The notes: generated from the sequence alone by a model not told the origin. A stretch of DNA of 64,000 nucleotides from Companilactobacillus ginsenosidimutans (GCF_001050475.1 NZ_CP012034.1:558001-622000), one strand, 5' to 3'. Positions 44,329 through 54,781 are shown, counted from the stretch's first letter. Translations and numbers: made by a program.

Positions 44329-46641
44329 CTAGTTATGACAGTCATAATCACTGATCCAATTTAGCAGATCATCAAAATTAGATTCAATTAGTATTTTTTC
44401 AACATCATTGCGTTGTAATCGTTTCAAATAAGTTGGAGATTCGATTAATTCGCGTTGTTCTGATACTTCTGCTTTTTTAACAAAGCCATTTACCATTTTA
44501 ACAAAATTTAGCTCAAAAAACACTTTTAAATAGAAATCTGCGTCATTTTTATCTATATTCAAGAATTTAGCCACTACCTCCATGTCATCTGGCTTGATAT
44601 TATCATGTGCATACAAATATTTTAACAAAATTTTCATTTTATTCATGTCAGGTGATAAGTACCCACTCTTGATACTTGTGTGCAAATATAGTGCCGTATG
44701 TGCAGTCTTATTAGACTGTAAGAATTGCTCAAAAACCTTAATATCATGAGGACGGTCATATATTAAAATGTTTTGATGATTAAAGTCAGCATCAAACATT
44801 TCCACTTTTGCATTCAAATCATGTCTTTGTAACATTTGATAGTATCCAGCATTGAAGCAAACAATACTATCAAATCTATCCATCAATGCTTTTGAAAGTT
44901 GTTTTTGACGATAATCGATATAGATAGATTCAAGCTTATTTTCTTCTTGTGCTTCAGGAGCAAATTCAATGTCATTAATCAGCATCTGAAGTATCGAACG
45001 ACCTGCCCACTCATTTACGCCTAACTGGCCATACACATCACAGAGATTATCTTTAATTTCCAGTGATTTGGAAAACAAACTGAATCCAATTCCTGGAATT
45101 TGATTTTGACTATCAGCAATTGTCGTCTTCAAATGAGATTTGTCTTTACCAACACCAGTGCTGTTGGTTAAATGAACGTCTGATAATTTTATAACCGGTT
45201 TAGGATTTCCCATACCAAAAGGTGCCAGCTGATTGATTTCGTTAATTAAATCCGTAGAAAAATCACTTATTTGGAAATTCAAATCAAACAATTTTTCAAC
45301 AGAGCTGTGAGGATCAAATCCTTGTTTAGCTGGTTCTTCTTGAAGCAAAGGTATTAGTTCATTTAATTGTGGTTCAGCAAGAGAGAAACCGCATGCTTGA
45401 GCATGACCACCAAACCCAGCAAATAATTCATTGTGTGCATTTAATGCATCAAATAAGTTAAACCCTTCTGGACTACGGCCCGATCCTTTGTATAATTCTG
45501 AATCCTTGTCATAACAAAGAACAAGTGTTGGTTTGTGTTCTTGTTCAACAACACGACTTGCGACAATACCAAGAATTCCTTGATGCCACGTATCGCTAGT
45601 TAATACGAGGACTCCGTTTTCACTTTGTTGTTGAATTTGTTCTTGCGAATCAGCAAACGCATCCGCAACCAGTTGTTGGCGTTTGGCATTAATTTCTTCA
45701 GTTTCATCTACTATGTCTGCTGCCAGTCCAGCATCACTAGTTGTCAATAATTCCATAGCGGAAGTGGCATCGTCTAAACGACCAATAGCATTAAGCCTTG
45801 GGGCAATTTTGAACCCAATGTCCTCCTCATTAACCTTGTTTAAATCCAATTTAGTCTTTTTCGCTAACGCCATGAGACCGACATTCTGGTTTTTACTCAT
45901 ACGTTTTAATCCTTCAGTGACAATTACACGGTTTTCACCCACTAATTTTACTGAATCAGCAACTGTACCAATTGCAGCCAAATCTACAAAATTTAGGGCA
46001 TCGTCACCTAAGAGTGCATCAGCAAATTTAAATGCTACCCCTGCACCAGATAAATAAGGACAGAAGTACTCTGACCCTGGAATTGATGGATGAACAATAG
46101 CATCTGCTTCAGGTAACTCTGCGGGCAAATCATGGTGATCAGTAATAATAACCTTTACCCCATTATCCTTCAAATACTTAACTTGCTCTTTACCACTCAC
46201 ACCATTATCAACAGTGATTAATAAGTTAATATGTTTTTCTTCAACTAGTTTCTTATACTCATCTAAATTAGGACCATATCCATCTTTGAATCTATTAGGA
46301 ATAAATACGATTGGATTAACTCCCATTTTTTTGAGCGTTAATCTCATAATTGATGCACTAGTAACACCATCAGCATCATAATCACCATAAATAGCAATTT
46401 TGCCTTCACTTTGAATTACTTCATCCAAGGTTTCCAGTGCTTTATCCATATCATGCAATGCAAATGGGTCTTGTAATCCAGTAATATTAGGATTCAAGAA
46501 CTCTGTTATTTCTTCTTTATCAGAAAAATTTCGTTCCAATAACAATTCCGATACTGTATTGCTTAAATTATTTTCACTTGAAAATTTTGAAATTTCATCT
46601 TGAGTTGGACTTTGACGTTTTGTCCATTTAATTGAAACCAA
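44329..46641 (-). CDS. recJ: Single-stranded-DNA-specific exonuclease RecJ
   Basis: 5'-3' single-strand exonuclease of recombination and repair, 770 residues. It has the DHH catalytic motifs AIYGDYDADGVTSASI (about residues 80-95), TVDNGVSGKEQ, IITDHHDLPAELPEADAIVHP (about residues 160-180), and the DHHA1 domain with GRSPEGFNLFDAL and the glycine-rich GFGGHAQACGF (about residues 405-420). A C-terminal extension of about 200 residues is usual for Lactobacillales. The TTG at 46641 has AGGTGAT just upstream; a longer frame by 11 codons has no site. Confidence 0.93.
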   Translation of the reverse strand: MVSIKWTKRQSPTQDEISKFSSENNLSNTVSELLLERNFSDKEEITEFLNPNITGLQDPFALHDMDKALETLDEVIQSEGKIAIYGDYDADGVTSASIMRLTLKKMGVNPIVFIPNRFKDGYGPNLDEYKKLVEEKHINLLITVDNGVSGKEQVKYLKDNGVKVIITDHHDLPAELPEADAIVHPSIPGSEYFCPYLSGAGVAFKFADALLGDDALNFVDLAAIGTVADSVKLVGENRVIVTEGLKRMSKNQNVGLMALAKKTKLDLNKVNEEDIGFKIAPRLNAIGRLDDATSAMELLTTSDAGLAADIVDETEEINAKRQQLVADAFADSQEQIQQQSENGVLVLTSDTWHQGILGIVASRVVEQEHKPTLVLCYDKDSELYKGSGRSPEGFNLFDALNAHNELFAGFGGHAQACGFSLAEPQLNELIPLLQEEPAKQGFDPHSSVEKLFDLNFQISDFSTDLINEINQLAPFGMGNPKPVIKLSDVHLTNSTGVGKDKSHLKTTIADSQNQIPGIGFSLFSKSLEIKDNLCDVYGQLGVNEWAGRSILQMLINDIEFAPEAQEENKLESIYIDYRQKQLSKALMDRFDSIVCFNAGYYQMLQRHDLNAKVEMFDADFNHQNILIYDRPHDIKVFEQFLQSNKTAHTALYLHTSIKSGYLSPDMNKMKILLKYLYAHDNIKPDDMEVVAKFLNIDKNDADFYLKVFFELNFVKMVNGFVKKAEVSEQRELIESPTYLKRLQRNDVEKILIESNFDDLLNWISDYDCHN

Positions 46642-46683
46642 TACATCACCTACTAACCTATCAATTATAAACAATTATCCGTT

Positions 46684-46711
46684 CAAAAAAAATAAGCCGA
46701 CGGGCTTATTT
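46684..46711 (-). terminator. Terminator of srtA
   Basis: Stem AATAAGCC/GGCTTATT with loop GACG is followed by T residues on the minus strand; it overlaps the srtA stop codon at its 5' side. Confidence 0.9.
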
Positions 46712-47368
46712 TGAAAACACAGCTAATGTTTTACTATTTGCTTTTTGAGTTTTAACTAATGAACCTTGAATTGCCCAACGATTTGTACCACCATCAGCAC
46801 AAGTAATTAACGTTAAAAGTTTTTTCCCAGGTGAATCATCAATTAAATAAACAGCAGTTGGTGGAACGACTTTTTTGTAATAAACCTTATAAGTGTAAAC
46901 ATGTTTCATGTTAGTAATGTGGGCCAAATCACCTAGTTGAACATTTTGAAGCTTTGAGAAAAGAACACCTTGATCAGTCATGTAATGTCCAGCCAGGGCG
47001 TAATTACCTTTACCCATCTTCTCATTTGGCTTCATTGTTCCACCACCAGTTGACAATGCGTCATTGCTTAGGCCTTTCAAAATAGGAAGATACAAACCAA
47101 CTGAAGGAACCGACATCTTCCCTATTACAGCGGCACCATTGTTTACCGATGCCTTTGCAACTTGACTAGCACTTATAGGCTTGACTTTCTTGAAGTCATA
47201 GCTTGCTTTCTTATTTTCATTTTTCTTAACCTGATCAGCAGTTAATGAAGAAAGAAATCTATTAGACATATGATCAACTGCAAATTCTTTGATAGGCTCA
47301 TTAAATATTAATCCTAATGCAATCAGGAACAATACAACTATTCCACTAATCGAGAAAAATTTTTTCAT
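46706..47368 (-). CDS. srtA: Class A sortase
   Basis: Membrane-anchored transpeptidase that joins LPxTG proteins to peptidoglycan. The 220-residue protein has an N-terminal membrane anchor (about residues 7-25) and the catalytic set: His in LAGHYM (about residue 128), Cys in LLTLITC (about residue 189) and Arg in NRWAIQG (about residue 197). The ATG at 47368 follows AAGGA by five bases, and a GTG four codons earlier overlaps that site. No LPxTG substrate is visible in the window, so its targets lie elsewhere. Confidence 0.93.
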   Translation of the reverse strand: MKKFFSISGIVVLFLIALGLIFNEPIKEFAVDHMSNRFLSSLTADQVKKNENKKASYDFKKVKPISASQVAKASVNNGAAVIGKMSVPSVGLYLPILKGLSNDALSTGGGTMKPNEKMGKGNYALAGHYMTDQGVLFSKLQNVQLGDLAHITNMKHVYTYKVYYKKVVPPTAVYLIDDSPGKKLLTLITCADGGTNRWAIQGSLVKTQKANSKTLAVFSK

Positions 47369-47524
47369 GGTATCCTTCACATTCCTATTAATAATTATTT
47401 ATCTGAATTCTTTGTCATAATAATCCAATTTATTATAAAAGTTAAATTATTGAGACTGAATCATACAAAAATTTTTGAATTAATAATCTAAAGTATAACA
47501 AAATTGAATCTGTAAAAATAGTCA

Positions 47525-47549
47525 ACAAAAAAACTCCTCAACGGAGTTT
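47525..47549 (-). terminator. Terminator of the disulfide-reductase-like gene
   Basis: Stem AAACTCC/GGAGTTT with loop TCAAC and a T run on the minus strand overlaps the stop codon of the gene at 47548. Confidence 0.88.
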
Positions 47550-48876
47550 AAATCAAATATTCTAAATCACTGGCAACAGTTGGATATCCCATGATTAATT
47601 TTGAATATTCAGCATTAGCAATTTTTTTGTCGATTACTAACGTTAACAAGTTTATCAACTCATCTGCTTGCTCAGTTAAAACGGTCGCACCGACCACCTG
47701 GTTAGTTTTATCAAAAATAATTTTTGCCTTAGCAATTGGCTCGTGAATACGATAATACGTATACCAACTAGTCAAGTTTGATGAGACGATTCGGTATTGG
47801 TCTGGATTGGCTTCTGCCTCTGAAGTTGTAATTCCAACACGCGCCATTTTTGGACTACCATAAACTAAAGTCGGAATTGATGGATATTGAATTGGATCAG
47901 TTGTTTTTTTATCAATATAGTCAGTAACATAGTTTGCATCAAAACCGGCGACTGGTGTGAGTTTTGGCTGAGGTCTATCTACCACATCACCGATAGCAAA
48001 AACATTTTGATTTGTTGTCTGAAGATGTCCGTTAACTTTGATTCCTTTTCTTGAATACTCCACTCCTGCTGCACTTAAATTCAATCCCTCGACGCTTGGT
48101 ATTCTTCCGGTAGCACAAACAATCAAATCAGAATTTAATTTATAACTATCAGAGATAAGTTCAAATCCAGCCTCAGATTTCTTTATCTCTTTAGTATCAA
48201 TATTGAAATGAAATTTAATTCCACGTGATTTCATTTGTTCGACCATATCATTTACAAATTCACCATCAAATGCTTTTAATGGACGATCATTGTGATGAAC
48301 TAAATGAACTTCTGCCCCTGTTGCATTCGCTATATTAGCCAATTCAAACGCAATATATCCAGCCCCAATAAATGTTATTTTCTTAGGCATTTGTTTCAGT
48401 GACAAGAACTCATTGCTAGTAATCATATTATCCGAACCGGGGATATTTAGAATACTTGGATGTTGACCAGTCGCTAAAATGAATTTATCAGCAGTAAAAA
48501 TTTCATCTTCGAATTTAAGCTCATTTTTCGAAGTAAACTCAACTTTTCCATGATAATTATCAATGCCAGCTGAATCTAAGCCACCCTTGCTTCCAGCAGG
48601 AATCTTACTAGTATACGATTCTTTAAATGCCTCAATCTCTGACCAGTTCATAAATGGAACATCCGAAAATCCATTACCCTTCAATTGTGCAATTCTGTCA
48701 CGAGCTTCTACGCCGCTGAGGAGCATCTTTTTAGGATCACAACCACGGTTGGGACAAGTCCCACCCCATAAGTCATTTTCAAATATAGCAACAGATTTGC
48801 CGGCAGATTTCACATTATATGCTGCTGCCAAACCAGCAGGTCCACCACCAATAACAATTACATCGTAGTTTTTCAT
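47548..48876 (-). CDS. Pyridine nucleotide-disulfide oxidoreductase, glutathione-reductase-like
   Basis: FAD/NAD(P)-dependent flavoprotein of 442 residues. FAD motif GGGPAGLAAAYNVKSAG (about residues 9-25), redox-active cysteines in GGTCPNRGCDPKK (about residues 41-53), NAD(P)-binding GAGYIAFELANIANATG (about residues 166-182) and FAIGDV (about residue 291) are all present. The C-terminal signature HxxPTxxE of glutathione reductases is replaced by GYPTVASDLEYLI, so the usual catalytic His is missing. The ATG at 48876 has GAGGAGG nine bases upstream; a frame six codons longer is less likely. Its substrate is unknown. Confidence 0.85.
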   Translation of the reverse strand: MKNYDVIVIGGGPAGLAAAYNVKSAGKSVAIFENDLWGGTCPNRGCDPKKMLLSGVEARDRIAQLKGNGFSDVPFMNWSEIEAFKESYTSKIPAGSKGGLDSAGIDNYHGKVEFTSKNELKFEDEIFTADKFILATGQHPSILNIPGSDNMITSNEFLSLKQMPKKITFIGAGYIAFELANIANATGAEVHLVHHNDRPLKAFDGEFVNDMVEQMKSRGIKFHFNIDTKEIKKSEAGFELISDSYKLNSDLIVCATGRIPSVEGLNLSAAGVEYSRKGIKVNGHLQTTNQNVFAIGDVVDRPQPKLTPVAGFDANYVTDYIDKKTTDPIQYPSIPTLVYGSPKMARVGITTSEAEANPDQYRIVSSNLTSWYTYYRIHEPIAKAKIIFDKTNQVVGATVLTEQADELINLLTLVIDKKIANAEYSKLIMGYPTVASDLEYLI

Positions 48877-48941
48877 ACAAACATTCCTCCTCAAAAATGA
48901 TTAATTAATTTAATTGTAGACTAGTTTCAAATTTTAGACAG

Positions 48942-48979
48942 AAAAAAAGCTCCAAAAGCATTTCGCCTTTGAAACTTTG
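48942..48979 (-). terminator. Terminator of the surface-protein gene
   Basis: A stem AAGTTTCAAAG/CTTTTGGAGCTT with G-U pairs is followed by a T run on the minus strand, just past the surface-protein stop. Confidence 0.75.
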
Positions 48980-48990
48980 ATATTTATATA

Positions 48991-50295
48991 TTAAGCTTTA
49001 CCACCTAGTAGACCAGTAATAGTCTTAATAGCGTTTGTAACACCTGAACCTAAACCGCTCACTGTGTCAACGAATTTTTTAATTCCAGTTGTTGCATCAC
49101 TAATTGTTGAACCAATACCTTTGAGGCCATCAGTTAATGAACTAGCAGCATTTTTAACACCACTTACTGCATCCTTAACACCACCAACAACGCCTTTAAC
49201 GTCACCAACAGCATCTTTAACGCCAGTTCTTACATCATCAGCAGCACCTTTGGCTGTGTTAAATGCATTTTGAGCATCTCCTGCAGCATCTTTAACACCA
49301 GTTCTTACGTCATCAGCAACACCTTTAACATTGTTGAATGCTGATTTTCCAGCTGAGAATACGCCATCTACGGCATCCTTAGCATCATTTAATGGAGCTG
49401 TTAAAACTGTTTTTGCTGAATCATGTAAGCCAGATAAGCTTGTGTTAAGTCCAGTTACACTTGTGTTAATTTTTCCAAGATTATCAAGTGGATGTGTAAT
49501 TGCATTAGTAATTACATTTCCAGGTTCTTGAATAAGCTTTTGAGTATTATCAATTGCACCTGTGATAGCTGAAGCTGTATCACCAAGTTTTGTTGCAGTA
49601 TCCTTGATTGTACCAAGAATATCAGGTGCTTTTGCATCAGATTTTGCTGCGGCAGCTGCAGCTGGTGCTGCAGTTTCAGCAGGTTTTTCAACTAATGCTT
49701 CTGGCTCTGTTGTAGTTAAGGCTGGAAGATAAATCCAACCAGTAACATTGTCATTGTTAGTAATTTTTTCGTACAAGTTACCTTCTGAATTTTGTGTTTG
49801 ATTCAAGCCCTTAAATACAGTGTGTGTGTAGTCTGAGGCATTAGCTACAACATTTGAAGTCTTTTCATATGGAGTGTCCCAAATAAAGTAATCAGGGTTT
49901 TCAATCCAATATGCACGTCCTTCTGTATAATTACCACGATTTGGAGCTGGTGTACTTACATTTGTTGGTTCTGAAGTAGCAGAAGCTTGTGTTGATGCAG
50001 AGCTATCTGTGTACACAATCGGATCTGCAGTTGGTGCAGTCTTTTCAGATTCAGCATTAGCAGTTGGGTCATTTGTGACTGTCAATGGTGAATTTGATGC
50101 TTGTGTTGATGCTACTACGGCATCTTTAGTTTCGGCAGTTGTTGATGTGGCTGTTTGGTTAGCAGCTTGCACATTTTCAACGGCTGGTTGAGAACTACTA
50201 CTTGTAGTAGTGTCAGCAGCTTGTGCATTACCAGCACTAAGTAAGGCAATCGGAATTGCTAATGCTGAAGCATAAAGCAAATTGTATTTCTTCAT
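48991..50295 (-). CDS. Secreted cell-surface protein with helical repeats
   Basis: Exported protein of 434 residues. It starts with a clear signal peptide (MKKYNLLYASALAIPIALLSAGNAQA, likely cleavage after AQA). A Thr/Ser/Ala-rich stretch follows (about residues 28-115), then a GW/SH3-like segment with EGRAYWIENPDYFIWDTPYEK (about residues 128-148) and VTGWIYLPAL (about residues 185-194), then an Ala-rich linker. The C-terminal half is low-complexity and helical, with recurring units such as KGVADDVRTGVKDA and KSAFNNVKGV (about residues 300-400). There is no LPxTG motif, so cell-wall binding is likely non-covalent. Function unknown; adhesin or stress protein are possibilities. Confidence 0.82.
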   Translation of the reverse strand: MKKYNLLYASALAIPIALLSAGNAQAADTTTSSSSQPAVENVQAANQTATSTTAETKDAVVASTQASNSPLTVTNDPTANAESEKTAPTADPIVYTDSSASTQASATSEPTNVSTPAPNRGNYTEGRAYWIENPDYFIWDTPYEKTSNVVANASDYTHTVFKGLNQTQNSEGNLYEKITNNDNVTGWIYLPALTTTEPEALVEKPAETAAPAAAAAAKSDAKAPDILGTIKDTATKLGDTASAITGAIDNTQKLIQEPGNVITNAITHPLDNLGKINTSVTGLNTSLSGLHDSAKTVLTAPLNDAKDAVDGVFSAGKSAFNNVKGVADDVRTGVKDAAGDAQNAFNTAKGAADDVRTGVKDAVGDVKGVVGGVKDAVSGVKNAASSLTDGLKGIGSTISDATTGIKKFVDTVSGLGSGVTNAIKTITGLLGGKA

Positions 50296-50348
50296 AATCA
50301 TTCCCCCAAGAAAATATTCATATATTCGTTTTATTAATGAATAAATTT

Positions 50349-50377
50349 ATTATATACCCATAATATTAAAATGTAAA
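50349..50377 (-). promoter_or_regulatory. Promoter of the surface-protein gene
   Basis: TTTACA (50377-50372) and TATAAT (50354-50349) on the minus strand are 17 bp apart, giving a leader of about 45 bases with a GGGGGA ribosome binding site. Confidence 0.82.
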
Positions 50378-50385
50378 CGCTTTTA
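50372..50385 (-). promoter_or_regulatory. cre-like site on the surface-protein promoter
   Basis: TGTAAACGCTTTTA matches the cre consensus with one mismatch near its end and contains the -35 box. A second cre-like site, TGTAAACGTGTACA (one mismatch), lies at 50494-50507. CcpA repression is inferred. Confidence 0.6.
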
Positions 50386-50493
50386 TGAATTATTATTCAG
50401 AAAATACATTAAATTTTTATCCATGAATAAACTAAATATCACAATTTTTCCAACATTTCACAAATCAATGAAATGTAATCGGTATCATTCTAA

Positions 50494-50507
50494 TGTAAAC
50501 GTGTACA
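50494..50507. promoter_or_regulatory. Upstream cre-like dyad
   Basis: TGTAAACGTGTACA sits in AAATGTA/TACATTT arms, about 110 bases upstream of the surface-protein -35 box. It could be a CcpA or other LacI-family site and might act on the promoter with the site at 50372-50385. Confidence 0.5.
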
Positions 50508-50699
50508 TTTCTAATCTTGCCATTAACCTAGTTTTGACTGCTATATTGCGTTTTAAAATTGATTCATAAAATTTGATAATTAGCCATAAATTTGAATTTT
50601 CATTTCACAAGAAATCATTAACCAAAATTTACTCATTATTTAGTAATTTTAACTAAACGTGCACTTTTATAATCATATTTCTTCAAGAATACGCTTGCA

Positions 50700-51659
50700 C
50701 TAAAAAGTTAATATAATTCGTTGTTTGTGATTTGTATTGCCCTCCAACATTTTGTGTGCTTGTGCTGCTTCAGAAAAAGGTAAAGTCAAAATATCATCGT
50801 CTAGTAAAAATTGGTTTTTCACGTATTTATTTATCAATTGTGCTGCACCGTAAAGTTGATCTACAGTTGCATGACTGATAACAAAACCTTGAATTGCTTT
50901 CAAATTCATGTAAAAATCTCTAACAGAAAAAGTGAACTTATTTGACGACGGTGCTGTTATAAGTCCAATCTTCCCTCCAAGCTTCAAATTATCTAAGTTA
51001 TCTTCAAGTGATACCCGCCCAGAGGTATCGACTATGTAGTCGAAGGTACTATGAATATCACTAATATTCTCATGATAATCACGACAATCGGTAACCCCCA
51101 AGTTTTGAATTTTTTGGAAATAATCCGGACTACTAGTCGTTGTTATATTTAATCCCATCAAAATTCCCAATGATGCAAGTTTAGTTCCAACATGACCAGC
51201 AGCACCCTCAATCAATAAATTTTTGCCTGATTCGACCTGGAGAACATCATTTAAAAGAATTACTGCCGTAGCTGATGAGTGAACTGTAGCAACGAGCTTT
51301 AACATATCCACACCTGTAGGAATCTTATACAATCGGTTGATTGGAACCGAAATTAATTCACTTGTTGTTCCTTGTCGTCCATCATAGCCCATGCTATTCG
51401 TCCAAACTTTATCACCAATTTGGAAGTCTGTTACCTTTTTGCCCAGTTGTTCCACGGTCCCTACAGCATCTCTTCCTAAAACAAATGGAAAGTTCATACC
51501 AGTCTTAAATGCTCCTGATCTAACAAATGTATCCGCGTGATTAACAGAAACTGCTTCCACTTTTACTAATACTTCCTCGGGATTAACTACTGGATTTAAT
51601 AAGTCGCCAATTATTATATTCTCCGGTGATCCTGTTTTTTCAATATATGCTGCTTTCAT
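50700..51659 (-). CDS. Zinc-type alcohol dehydrogenase-like / quinone oxidoreductase
   Basis: Medium-chain reductase of the quinone oxidoreductase (zeta-crystallin) group, 319 residues. It shows the N-terminal GroES-like part MKAAYIEKTGSPENI, HADTFVRSGAF and VLGRDAVGTVEQLGKKVTDFQIGDKVW (about residues 58-84), then the NADPH-binding GAAGHVGTKLASLGILMG (about residues 149-166). Catalytic zinc ligands of alcohol dehydrogenases are lacking, which fits a quinone reductase. The ATG at 51659 has GAGGAG upstream; a frame 18 codons longer starts without a site. Its substrate is unknown. Confidence 0.88.
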   Translation of the reverse strand: MKAAYIEKTGSPENIIIGDLLNPVVNPEEVLVKVEAVSVNHADTFVRSGAFKTGMNFPFVLGRDAVGTVEQLGKKVTDFQIGDKVWTNSMGYDGRQGTTSELISVPINRLYKIPTGVDMLKLVATVHSSATAVILLNDVLQVESGKNLLIEGAAGHVGTKLASLGILMGLNITTTSSPDYFQKIQNLGVTDCRDYHENISDIHSTFDYIVDTSGRVSLEDNLDNLKLGGKIGLITAPSSNKFTFSVRDFYMNLKAIQGFVISHATVDQLYGAAQLINKYVKNQFLLDDDILTLPFSEAAQAHKMLEGNTNHKQRIILTF

Positions 51660-51684
51660 AAAAATTCTCCTCATTTTGGAAATT

Positions 51685-51719
51685 AAAAAACACCATTGAA
51701 TACAATCATTCAATAGCGT
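51685..51719 (-). terminator. Terminator of lepA
   Basis: Stem AACGCTATTGAAT/ATTCAATGGTGTT with a T run lies after the lepA stop on the minus strand. Confidence 0.82.
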
Positions 51720-51729
51720 TAATTTGGAA

Positions 51730-53577
51730 CTATTTAGAATTTGTGTCTGTTTCTTTTCCTCTGTTCAGGTTAAGAACCGACATAAACGCTTCTTGAGGAA
51801 TTGAAACTTTTCCAACTTCCTTCATACGCTTCTTACCAGCTTTTTGTTTGTTCAACAGCTTGTCACGTCTAGTTCTGTCACCACCATAGAGTTTAGCCGT
51901 AACATCCTTACGATAGGCCTTAACGGTTGCACGAGCTACGATCTTATTACCAATGGCTGCTTGAATTGGAATCTCAAACATTTGTCTTGGAATAACTTCT
52001 TTAAGCTTAGAAACGATGTCTCGTCCTCTTTGGAAAGCAAAATCTTTGTGGACAATGAAACTCAAGGCATCAACTGGCTCACCATTCAGCAAAATATCCA
52101 TTTTAACAAGTTCACTGCCTTCGTAATCTTCGACTTGATAATCTAAGGATGCATATCCTTTTGTGTTTGACTTCAAATCATCAAAGAAATCGAAAATGAT
52201 TTCTAGCAATGGCAATTTATAAATAACATTCACACGATATTTATCCAAATAATCCATGGTTACAAACTCACCACGTTTACGCTGACATAACTCCATTACA
52301 GGGCCAACGTAATCTTCTGGAACCATAATTTCCGCACGTACATATGGTTCGCGAATTTCTTGAATTTCCGAAGTCTCAGGCAACTCAGCAGGATTATCGA
52401 CGACAATTTCTTCGCCATCAGTTTTGGTAACATGATAATCAACTGATGGAGATGTAATAATCAAGTCCAAATCAAACTCACGTTCAAGCCGCTCTTGAAT
52501 AACATCCATATGCAACAAGCCTAAGAATCCACAACGGAACCCGAAGCCTAATGCTTGAGATGACTCTGGTTCATATTCCAAAGCAGCATCATTTAATTGT
52601 AATTTTTCAAGTGCTTCACGCAAATCTTCGTATTTTCCATTATCAACGGGATACATACCTGCATAAACCATTGGCGTACTTTGACGATATCCTGCTAATG
52701 GTTCTGCAGTTGGATTATCAGCTAAAGTAACGGTATCACCAACTTGAGTGTCTTTAACTGATTTGATACTGGCAGTAATATAGCCAACATCCCCAGCCAT
52801 TAAGTACTCACGTTTAACAGCTTTAGGTGACATTACACCAACTTCTGTTACTTCAAACTTCTTACCGTTGTTCATAATTTCAATTTCGTCACCAGGCTTA
52901 ACAACACCCTCAAATAAGCGAACATTTAAAACAACACCGCGATAACTATCGTAAACCGAATCAAAAATTAAGGCTTTCAATGGTGCATCGATTTCGCCTT
53001 CTGGAGCTGGTACATCAGTGACGATTCTTTCGATTAACTCATCGATACCAACACCAGTCTTTGCACTGGTTAAAACAGCGTCATCCGCATCAATACCTAT
53101 CATTTCTTCAATCTCTTCTTTTACCTTGTCAGGCTCAGCGGAAGGAAGATCAATTTTATTGATAACTGGAACGATCTCAAGGTCATTATCAATCGCCAAA
53201 TAAGTGTTAGCCAATGTTTGTGCCTCAACACCTTGAGCAGCATCAACAATTAGTAGCGCACCTTCACAGGCAGCTAATGATCTAGAAACTTCGTATGAAA
53301 AATCGACATGTCCAGGAGTATCGATCAAATGGAAAATATAAGTTTCACCATCTTTTGCTTCATACTCAAGTTCAACTGCATTCAATTTAATTGTAATTCC
53401 ACGCTCACGTTCCAAATCCATGTCGTCCAGAACCTGAGCCTTCATATCACGTTTGGCAATGGTTTTTGTGCGTTCTAGAATACGATCAGCAATCGTTGAT
53501 TTACCATGGTCAATATGCGCAACAATTGAAAAGTTACGGATATTTTTTTGTCTTTCTCTTAATTTATCTAAGTCCAT
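51730..53577 (-). CDS. lepA: Elongation factor 4 (back-translocase)
   Basis: Ribosome-bound GTPase that moves stalled tRNAs back one step or acts in initiation fidelity. The 615-residue protein has G1 [14 protein letters not shown] (about residues 20-33), [10 protein letters not shown]3 [15 protein letters not shown] (about residues 84-98), NKID, domains II and V, and the specific C-terminal domain. It is separated from dnaJ by a terminator. Length and motifs are canonical. Confidence 0.97.
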   Translation of the reverse strand: MDLDKLRERQKNIRNFSIVAHIDHGKSTIADRILERTKTIAKRDMKAQVLDDMDLERERGITIKLNAVELEYEAKDGETYIFHLIDTPGHVDFSYEVSRSLAACEGALLIVDAAQGVEAQTLANTYLAIDNDLEIVPVINKIDLPSAEPDKVKEEIEEMIGIDADDAVLTSAKTGVGIDELIERIVTDVPAPEGEIDAPLKALIFDSVYDSYRGVVLNVRLFEGVVKPGDEIEIMNNGKKFEVTEVGVMSPKAVKREYLMAGDVGYITASIKSVKDTQVGDTVTLADNPTAEPLAGYRQSTPMVYAGMYPVDNGKYEDLREALEKLQLNDAALEYEPESSQALGFGFRCGFLGLLHMDVIQERLEREFDLDLIITSPSVDYHVTKTDGEEIVVDNPAELPETSEIQEIREPYVRAEIMVPEDYVGPVMELCQRKRGEFVTMDYLDKYRVNVIYKLPLLEIIFDFFDDLKSNTKGYASLDYQVEDYEGSELVKMDILLNGEPVDALSFIVHKDFAFQRGRDIVSKLKEVIPRQMFEIPIQAAIGNKIVARATVKAYRKDVTAKLYGGDRTRRDKLLNKQKAGKKRMKEVGKVSIPQEAFMSVLNLNRGKETDTNSK

Positions 53578-53608
53578 TTAGGAATCTCCTTTAACCAGAC
53601 TATTATAA

Positions 53609-53638
53609 CAAAAAAAGGTTGAGGTTTCGCCCTCAACC
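53609..53638 (-). terminator. Terminator of dnaJ
   Basis: Perfect 8-bp stem GGTTGAGG/CCTCAACC with loop TTTCGC is followed by seven T residues on the minus strand at the end of the hrcA-grpE-dnaK-dnaJ operon. Confidence 0.9.
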
Positions 53639-53644
53639 AATTGT

Positions 53645-54781
53645 TTATTCACCTTTAAATGCATCTTTAACTTTATTGAAGAAGTTACTATCCTTTTCAC
53701 GGATTTTATTTCCACCCGCTTCAGAGAATTTCTTCAAGGCATCTTTTTGTTCACCAGAAAGTTTTCTTGGTGTAACAATGTTTACTGTGACTTTTTCATC
53801 ACCAATATTCTTACTGTTAAGAACTGGCGCACCCTTACCCTTTAATCTAAATGAAGTTCCTGTTTGGGTACCACTTGGAACAGTCAATTTGACTGGACCA
53901 TGAACAGTATTAACATCGATTTCATCACCTAAAGCAGCTTGTGGGAAACTAATATTTACTGAAGTAAAAATAGTCGATCCATCACGAGTAAACTCTCGAC
54001 TCGTTGACACTCTAAATACGATGTATAGATCACCGTATGGTCCACCGTTTTCACCGGCTTCACCTTGGCCATCTAATCGCATTTGTTGGCCATCTTCAAC
54101 ACCCGCAGGAACAGTAACTTTAAGAGTATGTTTTTCATTAACTTTACCCTTACCATGGCAAGTATCACATTTTTCTTTGATTTCCTTACCTGTACCACCA
54201 CAGACATCACAGACAACACGTGTACGCATACGCCCAAGTGGTGTTTGACGGTCTACTTCCATGTATCCTGAACCATGACATTTGCTACAAGTAACTGGTT
54301 CAGTGCCTGGCTTAGCACCGTTACCGCCACAAGTTGCACATTTTTCTTCACGATTATATGAGATAGTTGTTTCTTTACCAAAAACACCTTCCTCAAAAGT
54401 TAGGTCCATTCTGTATTGCAGGTCAGAACCTTGTCTTGGAGAATTAGGGTTTTGTCTAGCAGTTCCGCCACCGAAGAATTGACTAAAGATATCTTCAAAT
54501 CCGCCAAATCCTTCACCGCCGGCGCCACCGAAACCACCACCGCCGAATCCTTGACTACCATTCATACCAGCAGATCCATATTGATCATACTGTGCACGTT
54601 TTTGAGGATCCTTTAGAGTTTCGTATGCATCATTAATTTCTTTAAACTTTGCTTCAGCATCTGGAGCTTTATTAATATCTGGATGATATTTTTTTGAAAG
54701 TCCTCTAAATGCATGTTTTATATCATCTTGCGAAGCGTCTTTGTCGACACCCAGAACATCATATGGATCTCTGTCAGCCAT
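53645..54781 (-). CDS. dnaJ: Chaperone protein DnaJ
   Basis: Hsp40 co-chaperone that delivers substrates to DnaK and stimulates its ATPase. The 378-residue protein has the J domain with KKYHPDINK (His-Pro-Asp, about residues 30-38), a Gly/Phe-rich region (about residues 75-105), four zinc-finger repeats ([32 protein letters not shown]; about residues 148-215), and the C-terminal substrate domain. GGTGAT precedes the ATG. A hairpin lies between dnaK and dnaJ. Confidence 0.97.
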   Translation of the reverse strand: MADRDPYDVLGVDKDASQDDIKHAFRGLSKKYHPDINKAPDAEAKFKEINDAYETLKDPQKRAQYDQYGSAGMNGSQGFGGGGFGGAGGEGFGGFEDIFSQFFGGGTARQNPNSPRQGSDLQYRMDLTFEEGVFGKETTISYNREEKCATCGGNGAKPGTEPVTCSKCHGSGYMEVDRQTPLGRMRTRVVCDVCGGTGKEIKEKCDTCHGKGKVNEKHTLKVTVPAGVEDGQQMRLDGQGEAGENGGPYGDLYIVFRVSTSREFTRDGSTIFTSVNISFPQAALGDEIDVNTVHGPVKLTVPSGTQTGTSFRLKGKGAPVLNSKNIGDEKVTVNIVTPRKLSGEQKDALKKFSEAGGNKIREKDSNFFNKVKDAFKGE

